From Botrytis cinerea B05.10 (lineage: Eukaryota; Ascomycota; Leotiomycetes; Helotiales; Sclerotiniaceae), in assembly GCF_000143535.2 (NCBI RefSeq), contig NC_037310.1, positions 3,100,001-3,164,000 of the forward strand: a stretch of DNA of 64,000 nucleotides, written 5' to 3'. How positions within the stretch are numbered: the first letter of the stretch is position 1; every line of letters begins with the position of its first letter. Both the position numbers and the translations under genes were made by a program. Below are positions 10,930 through 21,266 of this stretch, piece after piece. The notes under the pieces were generated by a model. It did no database searches. It had not been told where the DNA came from and saw nothing but the letters and a program-made list of their open reading frames with translations.

Positions 10930-12943
10930 ATGTGGTACACTACTAATGTCTACGTTATTTGCGCCTTCGCCGCAATAGGTAAGTAATTCTCCCCGCAGCC
11001 AATGCAACAACGAGTAACACATATAGGCGGTGGCCTTTTCGGCTTCGATATCTCGAGTATGTCTGGGGTTCTTGGAACTCAAGCATATGTCAGATACTTC
11101 CACAATCCTCAATCTTACGGCCAAGGTGGAATAACCTGTGCCATGCCCGCTGGATCTCTTATTGGCGCTTTAGCTTCCTCTTTCATTGCCGATAGATGGT
11201 CTAGACGAGCTAGCATTCAAATCGCGTCTATTTTTTGGATCGTTGGCGCAATGTAAGTTCTGACCTCCAATAATTCGTACAAAACTCATGCTTTCTATAG
11301 TATTCAGTGTGCTTCAATCAATGTAGCTATGCTGGTTGTCGGCCGAGTCATTGCCGGTATCTGTGTTGGCATTGCTTCCGCGATCTGTCCTGTCTATCAA
11401 TCAGAGATTGCTCCAAAGGAAATTAGAGGCCGAGTTGTCTCTCTTCAACAATGGGCTATTACATGGGGTATCCTTATTCAGTACTTCATCCAATACGGTG
11501 CTTCAACAATTGGAGGTGGTGCGGACAATCCAGTAAGTACGATTTAATTATTGTAGGAGCTAGTACACTAATCAATATTTTTCCACAGGACCAACCCACT
11601 TCTGCTTTCCGAATCCCCTGGGGTGTACAAATTGTCCCAGCAGTTATCTTGTTCTTCGGTATGTTCTTCTTGCCACGATCCCCTAGATGGTTGGCCTCCA
11701 AAGATAGATGGGAGGAAGCCATCAAGGTTATTGCAGACCTCCATGGTGGCGGTGATGTAAACCACCCAAAGGTTCTCGCAGAATATCAAGAAATTGAGGA
11801 GGCGCTCCGATTCGAACGTGAAGAAGCTATCAGCTCTTACAAGCAACTTGTGGCCCCACGTATGATCAAGCGTGTTGTCCTGGGAATGTCCATTCAGATG
11901 TGGTCTCAACTTTGTGGCATGAATATCATGATGTACTATGTTGTTTGTAAGTGTTCTTTCTCGGCTGTGGTAGGGTATATCACTAATGGTTCTTTTAGAC
12001 ATCATGCAAGGTGCAAATATTGCTAACCCACTTATTACTGCCTCGATTCAATACATCCTCAATGTGTTGTTGACTTTACCCGCTATCGTCTATCTTGATC
12101 GTTTCGGACGTCGTCCAGCCATGCTCATCGGTTCTTTCCTCATGATGACTTTCCTGTTCATTGCTGGTGGGCTTCAAGCAGGCTACGGTGAACCAAACAA
12201 CACATCGAAGACTCAAACTGAACAGAACAAAAATCTGACCTGGGTTGTTCACGACAAGAAGGGTGTATCATCTGCCATTGTCGCTATGACATATCTATTT
12301 GTTTGTGCATTTGCAACAACCTGGGGACCTTCATCGTGGACCTACCCAGCCGAAATCTTCCCAAACAAGATTCGTGCGAAGGCTGTTTCTCTCGCAACTT
12401 CGGCAAATTGGTTCTGGAACTGTGTTCTTGCTTTTGCTGTCCCACCATTGTTGAAGAATATCAACTGGAAGATGTACATGATCTTCGCCACGTTCAACGC
12501 ACTTGCTTTCATCCACATTTTCCTTACAGCTCCCGAGACTAAAGGCAAGACACTCGAGGAGATGGATGAAGTTTTTAATAGGTATGTTCTCTCTGTTTTT
12601 CAATGCGGTTTTTACTTCCACTTCTTTTCAAAATGTTTCTTGAACAGTAATACTGACACTTGAATTGCAATACAGTGGTCTCCATCCATGGCAGAAACTT
12701 CCCAAGGGTTCCAGATTAGACAAATTAGCGGCGGATATAGAAGCAGGTGCAGTCAAGGTCGCAGCCCCGGTCGGTGGTGTTGGTGGCGTCCCTGGTGAGA
12801 AGCGCACCCATCATAACGACGGTGTGGTTGCTCCCGAAAACGCTCATCATCGTGATGGTATCACCGATGTACGACAAGTTGAACATCATGGTCTTCATGA
12901 TGAGAAGGAAGCGGTTGGTCGTGAACGTGGCACAGTGGTCTAA
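10930..12943 (+). CDS. MFS sugar (hexose-type) transporter
   Basis: Six exons, 10930..10978, 11027..11252, 11301..11532, 11589..11946, 11999..12581, 12676..12943, give 571 residues. All introns begin GTAAGT or GTATGT and end in AG. Sugar porter signatures are in order: GGLFGFDISSMSGV in helix 1, DRWSRR in the 2-3 loop, GRVIAGICVG and PVYQSEIAPKEIRGR, LPRSPRWL, the helix-7 motif QLCGMNIMMYY, DRFGRRP, and PETKGKTLEEMD at the end of helix 12. The protein would move monosaccharide across the plasma membrane by proton symport or facilitated diffusion. The last exon encodes a hydrophilic tail with several HH pairs (THHND, AHHRD, EHHGLHDE), typical in position but not in sequence. The precise sugar cannot be told from the sequence. 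Confidence 0.93.
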
Positions 12944-13565
12944 TCGTGTGGTTATTCTTCGCGATACATGCGTTGATGGATACATCTCATTCTTCTCTTT
13001 GAACACATAGTGAAGGGTCATTGATAATTAGTAATACAATCTTCTATAAGAAGATGTTTTGTTCTTGAGCCAGGTCTAACACCTTGGCCAAGATTTATGG
13101 GCTGTAGTAAGATTCTGGGGGTAAATCTAGCGCGAAATCGACCAATTTATTGGTTTCCGGTTGACTATCCTGCACACAAGAATTGCAAATGTGATCATAC
13201 AAATTCATAGATGATCCAAAGCTTTTGATCTATTGGATAGTGATTTGCATTATTGTGCGATGGCTATATAAAGTTTTCCGGTTCAGTTTGTGTAAAGGGA
13301 TAGTGTTCGTCATGTGACACGAGAGCTTAAAAAAAATCGTCAACGTCATGGCTATTTAGCTTCGATCCGACCTGTCTCATTCAGATAGCTACAACCATGG
13401 AGAGTGTTAAAAGCTGTAAACCATCGATTAAGCGCATGGCGTATTCAATTCATTCCGTAGACGCGAAATAGGTAAGCTTCCAATGAATGTGTGTGTATCT
13501 TTTCGATGTAGGCAATCAATTTTCCTTTCAACTATCGTTTCTTAATTTCTGAACCTCGATATTGG
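12944..13565. other. Intergenic region between transporter and UVDE gene
   Basis: Contains the transporter 3' end and the UVDE promoter/leader. There is an A-run near 13330 and a pyrimidine-rich stretch just upstream of 13566. No gene or structured RNA seen. Confidence 0.5.
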
Positions 13566-16199
13566 ATGTTTACTTCCCTCTCATTTCACTTGCGATCCGG
13601 CAGATATCTTAAACAACTGTCGCCTCACAGTGCTAGCATTGGCAGTGCACGCAAAATTTCCCCCTTTCTTCAGAGCAATTTTCAATTCAGAGGCCTAAAA
13701 ATGGCACCCAAACGAAAGAGATCAACAGCTGCGGCGGCTCCCGTACCTGATGGCGCTTCAACTGCAATTCTTTCTTCGACTCAATCTACTTCCGTTAAAC
13801 CACCTGCCAGACCCTCGCGGCAGTCTTCACGCAGGGGCAAACCTGACACTAATCCTGAGCACAATGCGGATATTGTAGATAGCAAGACAGCCCTTCGTGC
13901 AAGCCCAGATGCTGACGAGCCTGGGGAGTCCTTCGATCTCAAGAAAATCGAGGTTCCCATAACTGCCGCAAAGGAAAATGGTGTAACTAGTCCTGTCAAG
14001 AATGAGGAAAACGATTCGCCTCTATCAGATATTGGTGATGATGTTCCAGTACCCACGCCTGCTAAGAAACAGAAAAAGGCCCCGACGAAAAGCTCAATTG
14101 CTGCAAAGAAAGGGTCGGATGAGATAAAAGCATTTGTAGCAGAACAGGCAGCTAAAAAGACTGCGGAGAAAAAAATCAAAAAGGAGGATGACGAAGACGA
14201 ATGGGATAAGAGGCTGGATCCTGACGGAGACGAAGAAGGGCAGGCAGAGGATGCTGATGCTATAAAGTTGGAGGCGAGAAGACCGCCCCCTATTAATAGT
14301 GACTATCTACCTCTGCCATGGAAAGGAAGATTAGGATATGTAAGTTTTCCTGTCGCAACCCTATGTTCGAGATGCTGATTTTAAAATTTAGGCATGTCTG
14401 AATACCTACCTCAGATGCTCCGATCCTCCTGTTTTTACATCCCGAACCTGTCGTATGGCTTCTATTGTCGAGCATCGACATCCTTTGAAAGACCCTTCAC
14501 AGCCTGAGCATGCAACCAAGAATCGACCAGATAAATCGAAGCCAGCTTCTATCGAGCGAGGACAAAGATACGTCGAAGAATTATGCCTAGCAAACATTCG
14601 AGACCTACCAAAAATGCTACGATGGAATGATAAATATGGTATTAAATTCATGAGACTAAGTTCAGAAATGTTTCCATTCGCTAGTCATGCCGAGCATGGC
14701 TATAGCCTTGCCCCCTTTGCTAGCGAGGCTCTTGCAGAGGTGGGGAAAGTGGTAGCTGAATTGGGTCATCGAGTTAGCTCACATCCTGGACAAGTAAGTT
14801 AAGTTCGATTCATCTCGAAAGTTAAAAGCTAACAAATTGTTTGCAGTTCACCCAGTTAGGTTCCCCCCGCCCAGAGGTTATTGCAAATGCATTTCGAGAC
14901 CTTGAGTATCATGATGAAATGTTCCGACTCTTGAAATTGCCAGCCCAAATCGACAGAGACGCAGTCTTAATCTTACACATGGGAGGTACATTTGGTGACA
15001 AAGCTGCCACGCTCGATCGCTTCCGTGAAAATTACGCGAAGCTTTCACCTTCCATTAAACAACGACTTGTCTTGGAAAACGATGATGTATCATGGACTGT
15101 CCACGATCTCCTTCCAGTCTGTGAAGAGCTCAACATTCCTCTGTGTCTCGATTTTCACCACCATAACATAATGTTCGATTCTAGTCAAATTCGTGAAGGT
15201 ACCAAGGACATCATGGAGCTCTTTCCTAGAATCAAAGCTGGATGGACGAAGAAAGGTATCACACAGAAAATGCATTACAGCGAGCAGACTCCTCAAGCCG
15301 TTACAGGTCGTCAAAGACGAAAACATAATCCTAGACCTGCAACACTTCCACCCTGCGCAAATGATATGGACTTGATGATTGAAGCAAAAGACAAAGAGCA
15401 AGCTGTGTTTGAACTCATGAGGACATTCAAATTACCGGGATATGAAAAATTCAATGACATTGTTCCTTACGAAAGAGATGATGACAATCGCGTCTTACCT
15501 AAGAAGCCTAAGAAGAAGAAGACCAAGAAGCAGATCGCAGATGAGATTGAAGAATTTGGTCATGAGGTCGAAGAAGAAGAGGAATTAAGCAAAGAGATAA
15601 TACCAGAAGAAGAAGTTGGCATGGGAGGAAAAGATAATCGTGTATATTGGCCAGTAGGAATGGAAGAATGGTTGCGACCAAAGAAGCGAGAAATTAAGAA
15701 GAAAAACTCTGAAGGATCCAAAGAGGAAGATGAGATGTTTAAGAACCCTACGCCCGCAAATTTCGAGGCGAGGAAGAAGATTACCGAGATGAAAAAGATG
15801 CCTTTTGATGAAGGGGTCAAGGAAAGATTAGCGAAGGCAGAGTGTCTGAATGATGTGTACGAAGTGGTAGAATTGGTCAAAAATACGCAATCCAAAGTAG
15901 ATGAGAAATCAGGAGCTAATGGGTCTGCGGCGGGGCCCGGTTCATCTAAAAAGAGTACGCCTGCTAAGAAGAAGCCAGCACCAGCGCCAGCGAAGAAGAG
16001 AAATGCGAAGAAGGTACAGACACCTAGTGCTAGTGTCTCGAATGAAGATGAGGACGAGGATGATGATTTGAGTATGCCTGATTTATCGGCTGATGATGAA
16101 TTGGCGAAACCAACCACGAAAGCTAAGCCGGCTAGACAAAGTGGAAGAGCTGCGGCAAAGAAGAAGAGTTATGTTGAGGTTGATGGGGATGAGGAGTAG
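13566..16199 (+). CDS. uve1: UV-damage endonuclease UVDE/Uve1 with likely dual start
   Basis: Exons 13566..14339, 14392..14793 and 14847..16199 give 842 residues. The first 45 residues are rich in Ser/Arg without acidic residues, as in a mitochondrial presequence; an in-frame ATG at 13701 begins MAPKRKRS, a nuclear-localisation-like start. The TIM-barrel core follows a disordered region and begins LGYACLNTYLR across intron 1. Metal-site motifs are visible: HPGQ at the end of exon 2, LHMGG, LENDD, LDFHHHN and KMHYSEQ. Family knowledge: UVDE nicks 5' of cyclobutane dimers, 6-4 photoproducts and abasic sites, starting an alternative excision-repair route in nucleus and, in some fungi, mitochondria. 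The C-terminal ~250 residues are lysine/glutamate rich with Ala-Pro-Lys stretches resembling histone H1 tails, longer than in yeast-size homologues. Confidence 0.93.
13701..13703 (+). promoter_or_regulatory. uve1: Second in-frame start codon of uve1
   Basis: ATG preceded by AAAA, in frame with the start at 13566 and no intron between. Starting here removes the presequence-like 45 residues and puts PKRKR at positions 3-7. Use of both starts would give mitochondrial and nuclear forms; this is inferred. Confidence 0.55.
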
Positions 16200-18078
16200 T
16201 ATGCGTGTATGTGTGTAATTGTAGATCTCAGAGTTCGGATGTAATTGTTTATCATGTTATGTCCATGTTGTATATTATTAAACTTAAACCAAAATATCCA
16301 AGTATGTGGTTCTTGAATTCATGCTTCCAACAAAGTTTATCCCTCTTTATCATTATGAGTGTAGATTCTACGATGTCAAGCTCTTACTACTTTCTGAATA
16401 TGTGAAGAGACGACTGGAAATTAGAAAATACCCGGTCCTATAGCATTTCTATCGCGACTATCACTAGTCTATTAATAAGTACATTCTTTTTTCTATTGAA
16501 TTTATGCAAATGCCCCCTCTTGACACCTTTTGACAGTACTAGAGATGTCCTTATAATTTTATCGATGTCATCTAACGTTCCGAGTCGACATCCTCCACTG
16601 GTACCAATATATATTCATGCCATAAATGATATCGATTGCCAATCACCGAAGGTGGCATATGAAAAAGTTCATACTACACACACATAGAACGGGCACCGGG
16701 AACCTGAGTGGTATCGAGATCGGTTCTTCTGAGAATCTTGATATTGACCTCGAGGGAAATTGCTGCATACATGCAAGGGAACTTCGCTGGTAAGTTGGAG
16801 AGGGATTCGATCTATATTGCTGGGCTCACCGTACTTGAATATTCGTGTGAGAATCTCATATGGAAATTGTTGACATTGAGGGTGGATTATTTTGATAAAA
16901 AGATTGTGTAGAGGAAGGTGAGTGGCAGGGTTAAGAATTATAATTAGCTTCATGAGGGTTTTGAATCGAGGGAGGTTGAAGGATAGGTCAAATTTGTAAT
17001 AAACCCTTTTGTATGCTGTGTCTATTCACTTGTTGTATACATCTTGGGTTAGAGTTCCTGTGGTTTGGTGAGGAGATAGATACGTTTTGGCAATGCGGGT
17101 GTGAATACCTAGGTAATATTTTGTTTTTTTGTTCTTGAACAAAGGTACAGAAGTCGTGCAATCTAGATATCAGTCAGTAACACTAATAACACTCCCCCTT
17201 CCCCCTTTGGCCTCACGGACACTCTGGTGGTTTAAATGGAAGTCCTAATAAGTATTGTAGATGATGTCCCCAAAATGTAATGAAAAAAGTAAGTCAATCC
17301 AGCTACCCCGCTCCATTCAAAGGTATGTAGATCTCCACCAGTTCCATGTACTTGAATTTGGTGGGGGATATTCACTTGGTGTAGATCTCCAAGTGACATT
17401 GTTCATCACAACAAATGATTGTAGTAAATCAGAGCGTCCGCCTCAAGATCTCTTTATATGAACCTTTCTGCACCCTAACGACTCCAAGTCATCAAACGTT
17501 CGTGGGTGCTCTAGAGCTCTTGACATGGTGTGGGAAAGCAACGCGCGTGGTCAACGGATTATACTAGCGGTTTGGTAGATAGTAGAGATACATATGTCTA
17601 CTACGGGGGGAGGGGGGTTTTCCATTGATACCAGTACCCAAGGTTTTAAGGATTTTGGTTGTTGTTCAAAATGAGCACTGTTGTTCCAATTGTCAATTTT
17701 CAAGAGATAGTACATGCATAGTTGACGACAATGATACGATCGATAGCAGAAACACCCTTCACGTTCGGCGATATTATCGATGATCAAAACAAATGCTAGC
17801 TGCAGAGCTTCCTGTTCATCGTTTCAATGGTTTGGAAGATACAGCAACTTAGAGGACAGGATGAGCGGAACTTGTGTCAATCTGGTCACCAACCTTTTCG
17901 TCCGTAATTTCAAGCACTCGCAAAATAGCATTCCACTAAGAAGCTTAGTGATCCGTCACTTATCCATTCCAGTATCCGACGATACTACGAAATATATAAA
18001 AAGGTGCTCTCATGGTAGGATTATCACCTACTACATTTGCCAAAAAGAGAAAATCGCTCGCGAGAATTGCAAAAAGAA
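16200..18078. other. Intergenic region
   Basis: AT-rich, with short ORFs on both strands that show no conserved motif. A G-rich run is present at about 17600-17620. No gene recognised. Confidence 0.55.
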
Positions 18079-18194
18079 TGAACAGAGGGGGATTCGAACC
18101 CCCGCGGGCTAAGCCCATGAGAATGCTAATTGATTTTACATCAACTAAGCTGTTGAGCTTGAGTCACACGCCATAACCACTCGGCCATCTGTCC
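18079..18194 (-). tRNA. tRNA-Leu(CAA) with 36-nt intron
   Basis: Read on the minus strand from 18194. Acceptor stem GGACAGA pairs with UCUGUUC, and the discriminator base is A as expected for leucine. The D arm GCCGAGUGGUUAUGGC is class II. The anticodon loop reads CU-CAA-G with CAA at 18161-18159. A 36-nt intron (18157-18122) follows position 37, after which UCAUG completes the anticodon stem against UGUGA. A long variable arm (GGGCUUAGCCC) and a T arm with GGGGG/CCCCC around UUCGAAU follow. A T5 Pol III terminator lies just downstream at 18075-18071. Intron in tRNA-Leu(CAA) is normal for fungi. Confidence 0.92.
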
Positions 18195-18310
18195 TAGATG
18201 CTTGTTATGATGAAGCACGAGTATTACAGTCCATGTTGCAAAGGATTTGACTGTTGTGATGAGCGAATAGCGAAGCTCTGTTGAGAAAAACTTTTGAGGG
18301 AAAAAAAAAA

Positions 18311-18350
18311 GGTGCCGGGAACATCCACAAATGGGTGGATGTTCCCTGGC
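18311..18350 (-). repeat. Perfect 12-bp hairpin followed by a T-run, between two tRNA genes
   Basis: GGGAACATCCAC at 18317-18328 is the exact inverted complement of 18335-18346, with a 6-base loop. Outside it GCC and GGC extend the stem by three pairs with one bulged base. Read on the minus strand, the stem is followed within a few bases by about ten T residues (18310-18301), the form of a Pol III stop after a stable stem. No tRNA fold fits it. Confidence 0.8.
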
Positions 18351-18491
18351 GGGGCTTTCCGCGCTAGAGGAAAGATGATGGATACTTTAAGGGCTCCAAG
18401 AGTAGGAAGAACTTGACAGGAGATGCTCGAACTTTATAGTGGAGCTTGGGAGCAAAAGATTGCAAAAAGAAAGTTCTAATGAAGGGAATTG

Positions 18492-18564
18492 AGCCCAACG
18501 GGGGGGTCGAACCCCCAACCTTGTGATTAAGAGTCACACGCTCTACCGATTGAGCTAGCCGGGC
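18492..18564 (-). tRNA. tRNA-Lys(CUU)
   Basis: 73 nt on the minus strand from 18564. Acceptor GCCCGGC pairs with GUUGGGC (two G-U pairs), discriminator U. D arm GCUCAAUCGGUAGAGC, anticodon stem GUGUGA.. with loop CU-CUU-AA, and T arm GGGGG UUCGACC CCCCC follow in the canonical spacing. There is no intron. A T5 stretch at 18468-18464 can stop Pol III. Confidence 0.95.
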
Positions 18565-19031
18565 AGGCTATGATAGATGTTTGTTGAAGATACGATTGTA
18601 ATATCAAAACTTATAGCTAGACATGATGGATCAGAAAAGTCTTTGCAGAGTTTTTGGGGATAAGCGAGGGGTTGTTGGTGGTAGGAGCACAGACCAAAAC
18701 TTTGAGGACTTTATTACTCGCGTGCATATCACTTCTCTCAATACTCATATTGAATCTAAAATAGTATTTGAATAAGTGTAGCATCATTTCAGCGGGTTTG
18801 ACTTTTCGATTGAAACTCACTATAGATAGTCATGAGATGAAATGACACCAAGTCTCGAAGTTAAAAAACGATGACACTTTAATGCTTCAAGAAAGAACAT
18901 GTTTGGTCTTTCATAGAAGCTTAAATATGTTATGTACCCCTCACAACGCTAGAGACAACGATGTGCGCAAGGACAAAACCACCGCCGCGTGTAATGAAAT
19001 CATTTTGCCACAAACAAAAATGCAAAAACAT
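18565..19031. other. Spacer inside the Pol III gene cluster
   Basis: AT-rich spacer between tRNA-Lys and the 5S rRNA gene. Includes the T-run that terminates 5S at 19028-19024. No gene seen. Confidence 0.5.
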
Positions 19032-19150
19032 ACATACAACAGTAGGGATTCGCTGGTGGTCACCCACCCAACTACTAATCTACCGATCTGAGGCTTGTGT
19101 ATGGCAGAGCGGACGGGATGCCCAATTCTCCTCAGTCTATGGTCGTATGT
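19032..19150 (-). rRNA. 5S ribosomal RNA, diverged variant
   Basis: 119 nt on the minus strand. It begins ACATACGACCATAG, has CATCCCGTCCGCTC, then GTAGTTGGGTGGGTGACC, ACCAGCGAATCCC and ends CTGTTGTATGT, all hallmarks of ascomycete 5S rRNA, and the ends pair as helix I. T5 follows 3 bases after the 3' end. The helix II/III side differs from the common ascomycete form: GACTGAGG and CCTCAGATC replace the usual GTGTGG and CCACACGCC, and they still pair with one another. Dispersed 5S genes of several sequence classes are known in filamentous ascomycetes. It may be a functional variant rather than a pseudogene because both arms have changed together. Confidence 0.9.
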
Positions 19151-21266
19151 ACCAGTCGATGAATAAATGATGGTTATATACCCTTCAGAGTTTGAGGCTC
19201 AACACATTACAGAAGAATGTTTCGTTTGCTGTTATTCCTTTCGTATGTATGGTGGTATTGTGGTCTTGTAGGATTATTTCCGTTCCTCGTATGCTGCCTG
19301 CAATGCTACATGGCATAATCCCTTAGTTACATTCGATAAATATGGCTCTCGTATCTGCTGGAATTAACCAAGGAATCTAATGTTCAAGCTTAGCCAGGTT
19401 GGTTGTAGGAATGGTAGATTTGATAATATAAATCGTGTTCAGTTACCTCAGTACCCTGCCTGTCTTTATGAATTGGCCGTTGAAAACGAACGGCATCTCG
19501 AAAATTCCGTTCTTAAACATACATGAGTCTAACTTTCAGCCACATTATTTTGCCGCCGTTCTTCCACGGAGATTCTGGAATGCACGGGGAAATCAAATAG
19601 TTTTACTGTCTTGAACATCTTACCATTTTCAGATGAACTCTTGTAGGATGCTTACACGATCTGTTGATGCTGCTCAAATGAATTCTATCCGTCGTCAAAG
19701 GATAATCTGAAGCCTTATGCAAAACATTCTCAGTTATGTCGTACTCTTACGAACATGCTTTCTGAGTTCATTAATCTACCCCACTATTTCTACTTTGGTA
19801 AGGAAATTGGCTCGTCTAGACTTTGATGTATCCTAGTTTTGAGAATCTCGTGGATTCCCGCGGGACCCTTTCTCAATATGATGATATGATGATCGTTGCT
19901 ACACGAGGAAGATCAGACAAGTCCAGTATCACCATTGAATTTTTGTGGAAGTGCCGAGTCAGACTATCATCAGATGCTCCGGGGAAGGTGGACAGAAACA
20001 TCTCAAGTAACTCCCGATGTTAGAGATTTGATGTGATGACAAAAAGAAAAGGCGTTGAGAAAATTGAATTGACTGTTTTTGTTCATCGTATCATTCCTTC
20101 ATCGTCATTCTCGAGGAATACTCTATAGAAAAAAAAATCCAAGTTTCTATTTTCAAATCATCCGGCGATGGATGGATGGTTATGGCTGTGTACTTGTAAT
20201 AATCATCAAATCTTGCTCTACTTTCCATCTTGGTCTGTTTTCTGAATCATAACCAACCAAGCTTCGTAAGTCCCTCTTAAAGTACTATTCTTGTTACAGA
20301 CTAAGGAGCGCAAGCGAGAAAAGACAACTTAATGGAGAACTCCAAGGTCTCCATCTTCAACACTTAACCAATCAATTCAATAAATCCACGAAACGGTACC
20401 TGAGTGTGGACATCTTTCCAGAAAGCGTCTCGTCCAATAACTACAAAGAACTGTCGGAATTGCCCAAAGCAAGTAGTAACAGTGGCTCAGTCAATCTTTA
20501 CCCCTGAGCTAGGGCTTGTCAGTTTCGGCGTGGTCCCCAAGCTTTTTAACTCCTGCTTGGTCCATCTTACCCACGGCCCCACTAGAACTTCTCAATCCTT
20601 GGCGAACCCCTGGTGATTCCAGACTCTGAGTCCCGAGCAAGTAATCTTTTTTTCTTTTTCAACATCAAGTTCCAATGGCTCATCCCCTGTTCAAAAAGAT
20701 ATCCCGATAACCGTGTCGATTCTGATTCTAATGTCTTCATACCACGCACACTTGTTCATCTCTTTGCTTTGTCGTTTTGTAATGTGACAAGCTTTTCCGG
20801 TTTCCTACCAGTGATATTCAGATTTCTCCTTCATACAATCGTTTGTCCCACTCATATCTATAATTCACGCATTTTATACACTCCAAAAGCATTATCGTAT
20901 GCACCAACCTTCATTATATCTCTCTCTACCTATACACCTACTCTCTTTCACCCAACCCTCAACATTCACACTGTTATACAACGGCTAGCTTCTGCAGCTT
21001 TGACCATACTTCCATTCTTTCCAGGTAGACCCTAGGCCATATTATCACTATACAGCTTTTCCACATACTCTTCTAAGTCGAGGCCCCAAACCTTCGACAC
21101 CTAATCATAGAAACCGCTCATCATACAATTGGAGCATCCTTCAATTACAAATTTACAATAGAACATACATCGACATTGAATAGAGAGTCATTCTAAGTTT
21201 TCTGAGTTTTGGGATTTCCGACGTTTTACAGAGGCGGTCTTCCGCGTGCCAATACACACCGTCGCC
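19151..21266. other. Intergenic region, promoter and leader of the Flc-like gene
   Basis: About 2.1 kb without a recognisable gene. The last 600 bases are CT-rich with many CA/TC runs, as in long fungal 5' leaders. Confidence 0.5.

Noticed and set aside
18301..18350. Bacterial Rho-independent terminator
   Set aside because: The form fits, but spliced genes and nuclear tRNA introns show a eukaryotic genome, so a Pol III or structural role is considered instead.
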